A stretch of DNA of 5,800 nucleotides from positions 1-5,800 of the forward strand of contig JACXVH010000140.1 of NCBI GenBank assembly GCA_014763515.1. Reading direction: 5' to 3'. Of this stretch, positions 4,357 through 5,800 are shown in pieces. The notes beneath the pieces were generated by a model. It did no database searches. It worked only from the letters and a program-made list of their open reading frames with translations, and was not told the origin of the DNA. Every line of letters begins with the position of its first letter. The first letter of the stretch is position 1. The position numbers and the translations under genes are program-made. Origin of the DNA: Flavobacteriaceae bacterium. Its GTDB lineage: Bacteria > Bacteroidota > Bacteroidia > Flavobacteriales > Flavobacteriaceae.

Positions 4357-5800
4357 TCAATTAACCTCAATTTCATCTATAAAAATAAAGGCATTTCCAT
4401 CGTTATAACCGTAGCCTTGATGCCATTCTGGTAAGGCACCAAAGTTTCTTGCAATTACTTTCACATATCGAGCTTTTGTTGCAACTTTTGCCGTTAACTT
4501 TTGTAGTTGCACTTCATAATTTTGTGGGTCAACTTTATTTTCTACAGTTGCCACTTTAGTGAAATTTTGATTATCATTGGAAACATAAAATTCTACTCTT
4601 GTTGGCATTAAAATCCAAGCGCGAGTATCTTGTAAAAAATTAGCAGATAGTTCAGACACTTTCATTTCTTTTTGCAAATCGATTACCGCTTCAAAATCTT
4701 GGTTTTGATAGCCATGCCATTCGCCTTTTCTCCAATTTTCATTGCCATAGATTCCATCTAATAAAGCATCTGGACCACCTGCATGATATTGCGGATTGTA
4801 TTTCGATTTAATATCAATTGTGTAATTATTTGGTTTTTTGAAGAATTGAGCAGAAATGGTGTTGCTTTGTCCTTCATTTGTTTTCACATAAGCTTGAATT
4901 GTTGACGTTTGTGCTATTTCAAAAGGTTTTGTGTATTTAACAAACATTTTTTTTGCCAAATAATCATCTTTATCATTAATCGTGTAATAAATCTTATCAT
5001 CAGGATTTTGAGATTTTATTTCAATTTTCAATTTATCCTTAAACGATTTACTTTCTGCTTGAATTACTGGAACTGGAGTGATTTCATAATAAACTAATGG
5101 ATCATAACTTAACTCAAATACTTCATCTCCTTCCTTTTCAAAACCAAAATCAGAAAATACATTTTTAAATGATTCGTTTATTATCTTTTCTTCATTTTCA
5201 ATTGTAACTTTAATTTTTTCAAAACTTGATTTGACTGTTGACCATAAAATAGCATCTCCTGGTGTAACCGAATAAATTCCCATCGAACTCAACACATACC
5301 AAGCACTCATTTGTCCGCAATCCTCGTTTCCTATTAAACCATCAGGTGTGTTTTTATAGAAATTGTCTAAAATGTACTTTACTTTTTCATTCGTTTTTTC
5401 AGGTTTACCAACATAGTTATACAAATACGCCATGTGGTGACTTGGTTCGTTTCCGTGTGCATATTGTCCAATCAAACCTGTAACGTCTACTTGATGTCTT
5501 CCTGTAGTTTTACTTTCGCTATTAAACATTTTGTCTAACTTGGCTTCAAATTTTTCGGGTCCTCCATAAGCCTCAATCATTCCTTGAATGTCTTGCGGTA
5601 CAAAAAATGTGTATTGCCAAGCATTACCTTCGGTAAAATTATTGTTCACCTCACGAGGATCGAAAGGCTTGTCCCAACCGCCATTTTTCTTTGGTCTAAT
5701 AAATCCTGTTTCCCAATCAAAAAGATTTTTCCAGTTTTGCGAACGCTTCATGAAATATTGGTAATCTTCTTGCTTTCCTAACAATTGCGCCATTTGTGCA
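4357..5800 (-). CDS. GH92 alpha-mannosidase-type glycoside hydrolase with C-terminal discoidin domain (5' end outside window)
   Basis: This is the C-terminal part of a glycoside hydrolase family 92 enzyme, a family of Ca2+-dependent exo-acting alpha-mannosidases that trim N-glycans and yeast mannan. The frame continues past the first ATG (5793) to the edge, reading AQ before that Met. Numbering from that Met, hallmarks are FDPREVNNNFTEGNAWQY (44-61, whose Glu55 is the likely general acid), HQVDVTG (100-106), GNEPSHHMAYLYNY (114-127) and GNEDCGQMSAWYVLSSMG (155-172), holding acidic residues of the active site and Ca2+ region. After about residue 176 the usual GH92 end is weakly recognisable. 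Residues ~240-318 resemble a chitobiase C-terminal/FN3-like domain (KIYYTIND, STIQAYVKTNEGQS). Residues ~325-478 form a discoidin (F5/8 type C) domain: GPDALLDG, WRKGEWHGYQ, ARYVKV and a final FIDEIEVN. It ends without a T9SS sorting domain. The stop (TGA) is 31 bases from the convergent terC stop. Signal sequence and lipobox cannot be seen. Confidence 0.9.
   Translation of the reverse strand, partial: AQMAQLLGKQEDYQYFMKRSQNWKNLFDWETGFIRPKKNGGWDKPFDPREVNNNFTEGNAWQYTFFVPQDIQGMIEAYGGPEKFEAKLDKMFNSESKTTGRHQVDVTGLIGQYAHGNEPSHHMAYLYNYVGKPEKTNEKVKYILDNFYKNTPDGLIGNEDCGQMSAWYVLSSMGIYSVTPGDAILWSTVKSSFEKIKVTIENEEKIINESFKNVFSDFGFEKEGDEVFELSYDPLVYYEITPVPVIQAESKSFKDKLKIEIKSQNPDDKIYYTINDKDDYLAKKMFVKYTKPFEIAQTSTIQAYVKTNEGQSNTISAQFFKKPNNYTIDIKSKYNPQYHAGGPDALLDGIYGNENWRKGEWHGYQNQDFEAVIDLQKEMKVSELSANFLQDTRAWILMPTRVEFYVSNDNQNFTKVATVENKVDPQNYEVQLQKLTAKVATKARYVKVIARNFGALPEWHQGYGYNDGNAFIFIDEIEVN

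Noticed and set aside
4909..5781. Plus-strand open frames at 4909-5097 and 5584-5781
   Set aside because: Both are antisense to the GH92 gene, have unlikely Phe/Ile-rich or mixed composition and no promoter or family resemblance.

Overview
The window looks like chromosome from a member of the Bacteroidota, most likely Flavobacteriaceae and Flavobacterium-like. Four observations support this. The DNA is AT-rich. Three promoters carry the Bacteroidetes-type -7 box TAnnTTTG and the genes lack Shine-Dalgarno sequences. One gene ends in a type IX secretion (T9SS) type A sorting domain. Finally, GpsA has the GGGSWATAI and GPCHAEEVA motif forms that I associate with this phylum. The content is ordinary: housekeeping and exported or saccharolytic genes. 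I see no phage, transposon, CRISPR, toxin-antitoxin or defence system.

Layout from left to right. Positions 2-298 (+) hold the C-terminal end of an iron-containing (YqhD/BdhA-like) alcohol dehydrogenase cut by the window edge. Positions 299-397 are a convergent gap filled by an imperfect palindromic, REP-like element. Positions 398-1951 (-) encode a secreted protein of about 517 aa with a six-bladed NHL beta-propeller, apparently inserted inside an Ig-like (He_PIG-type) domain, and a C-terminal T9SS sorting domain. Positions 1952-2193 are a divergent spacer holding the promoters of both flanking genes and a perfect 16-bp hairpin with flanking A and T tracts. Positions 2194-3189 (+) are gpsA, NAD(P)-dependent glycerol-3-phosphate dehydrogenase. 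Positions 3190-3347 hold a terminator and the terC promoter. Positions 3348-4325 (+) encode a TerC/Alx-family membrane protein. Positions 4357-5800 (-) are the C-terminal part of a GH92 alpha-mannosidase-type enzyme with a chitobiase-C-like domain and a terminal discoidin (F5/8 type C) domain. Its N-terminus lies beyond the window.

The genes look like independent transcription units. Orientation alternates (convergent, divergent, co-directional, convergent), and gpsA and terC are separated by a terminator and a fresh promoter. GpsA makes sn-glycerol-3-phosphate for phospholipids. The TerC protein probably handles metal (Mn2+) export. The GH92 enzyme trims alpha-mannosides, and the NHL protein is a T9SS cargo exposed or released at the cell surface. 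No shared pathway is evident. The most second-look-worthy items are the REP-like element, the hairpin with no obvious upstream gene in the divergent spacer, and the nested propeller-in-Ig architecture. None of these amounts to a new system.
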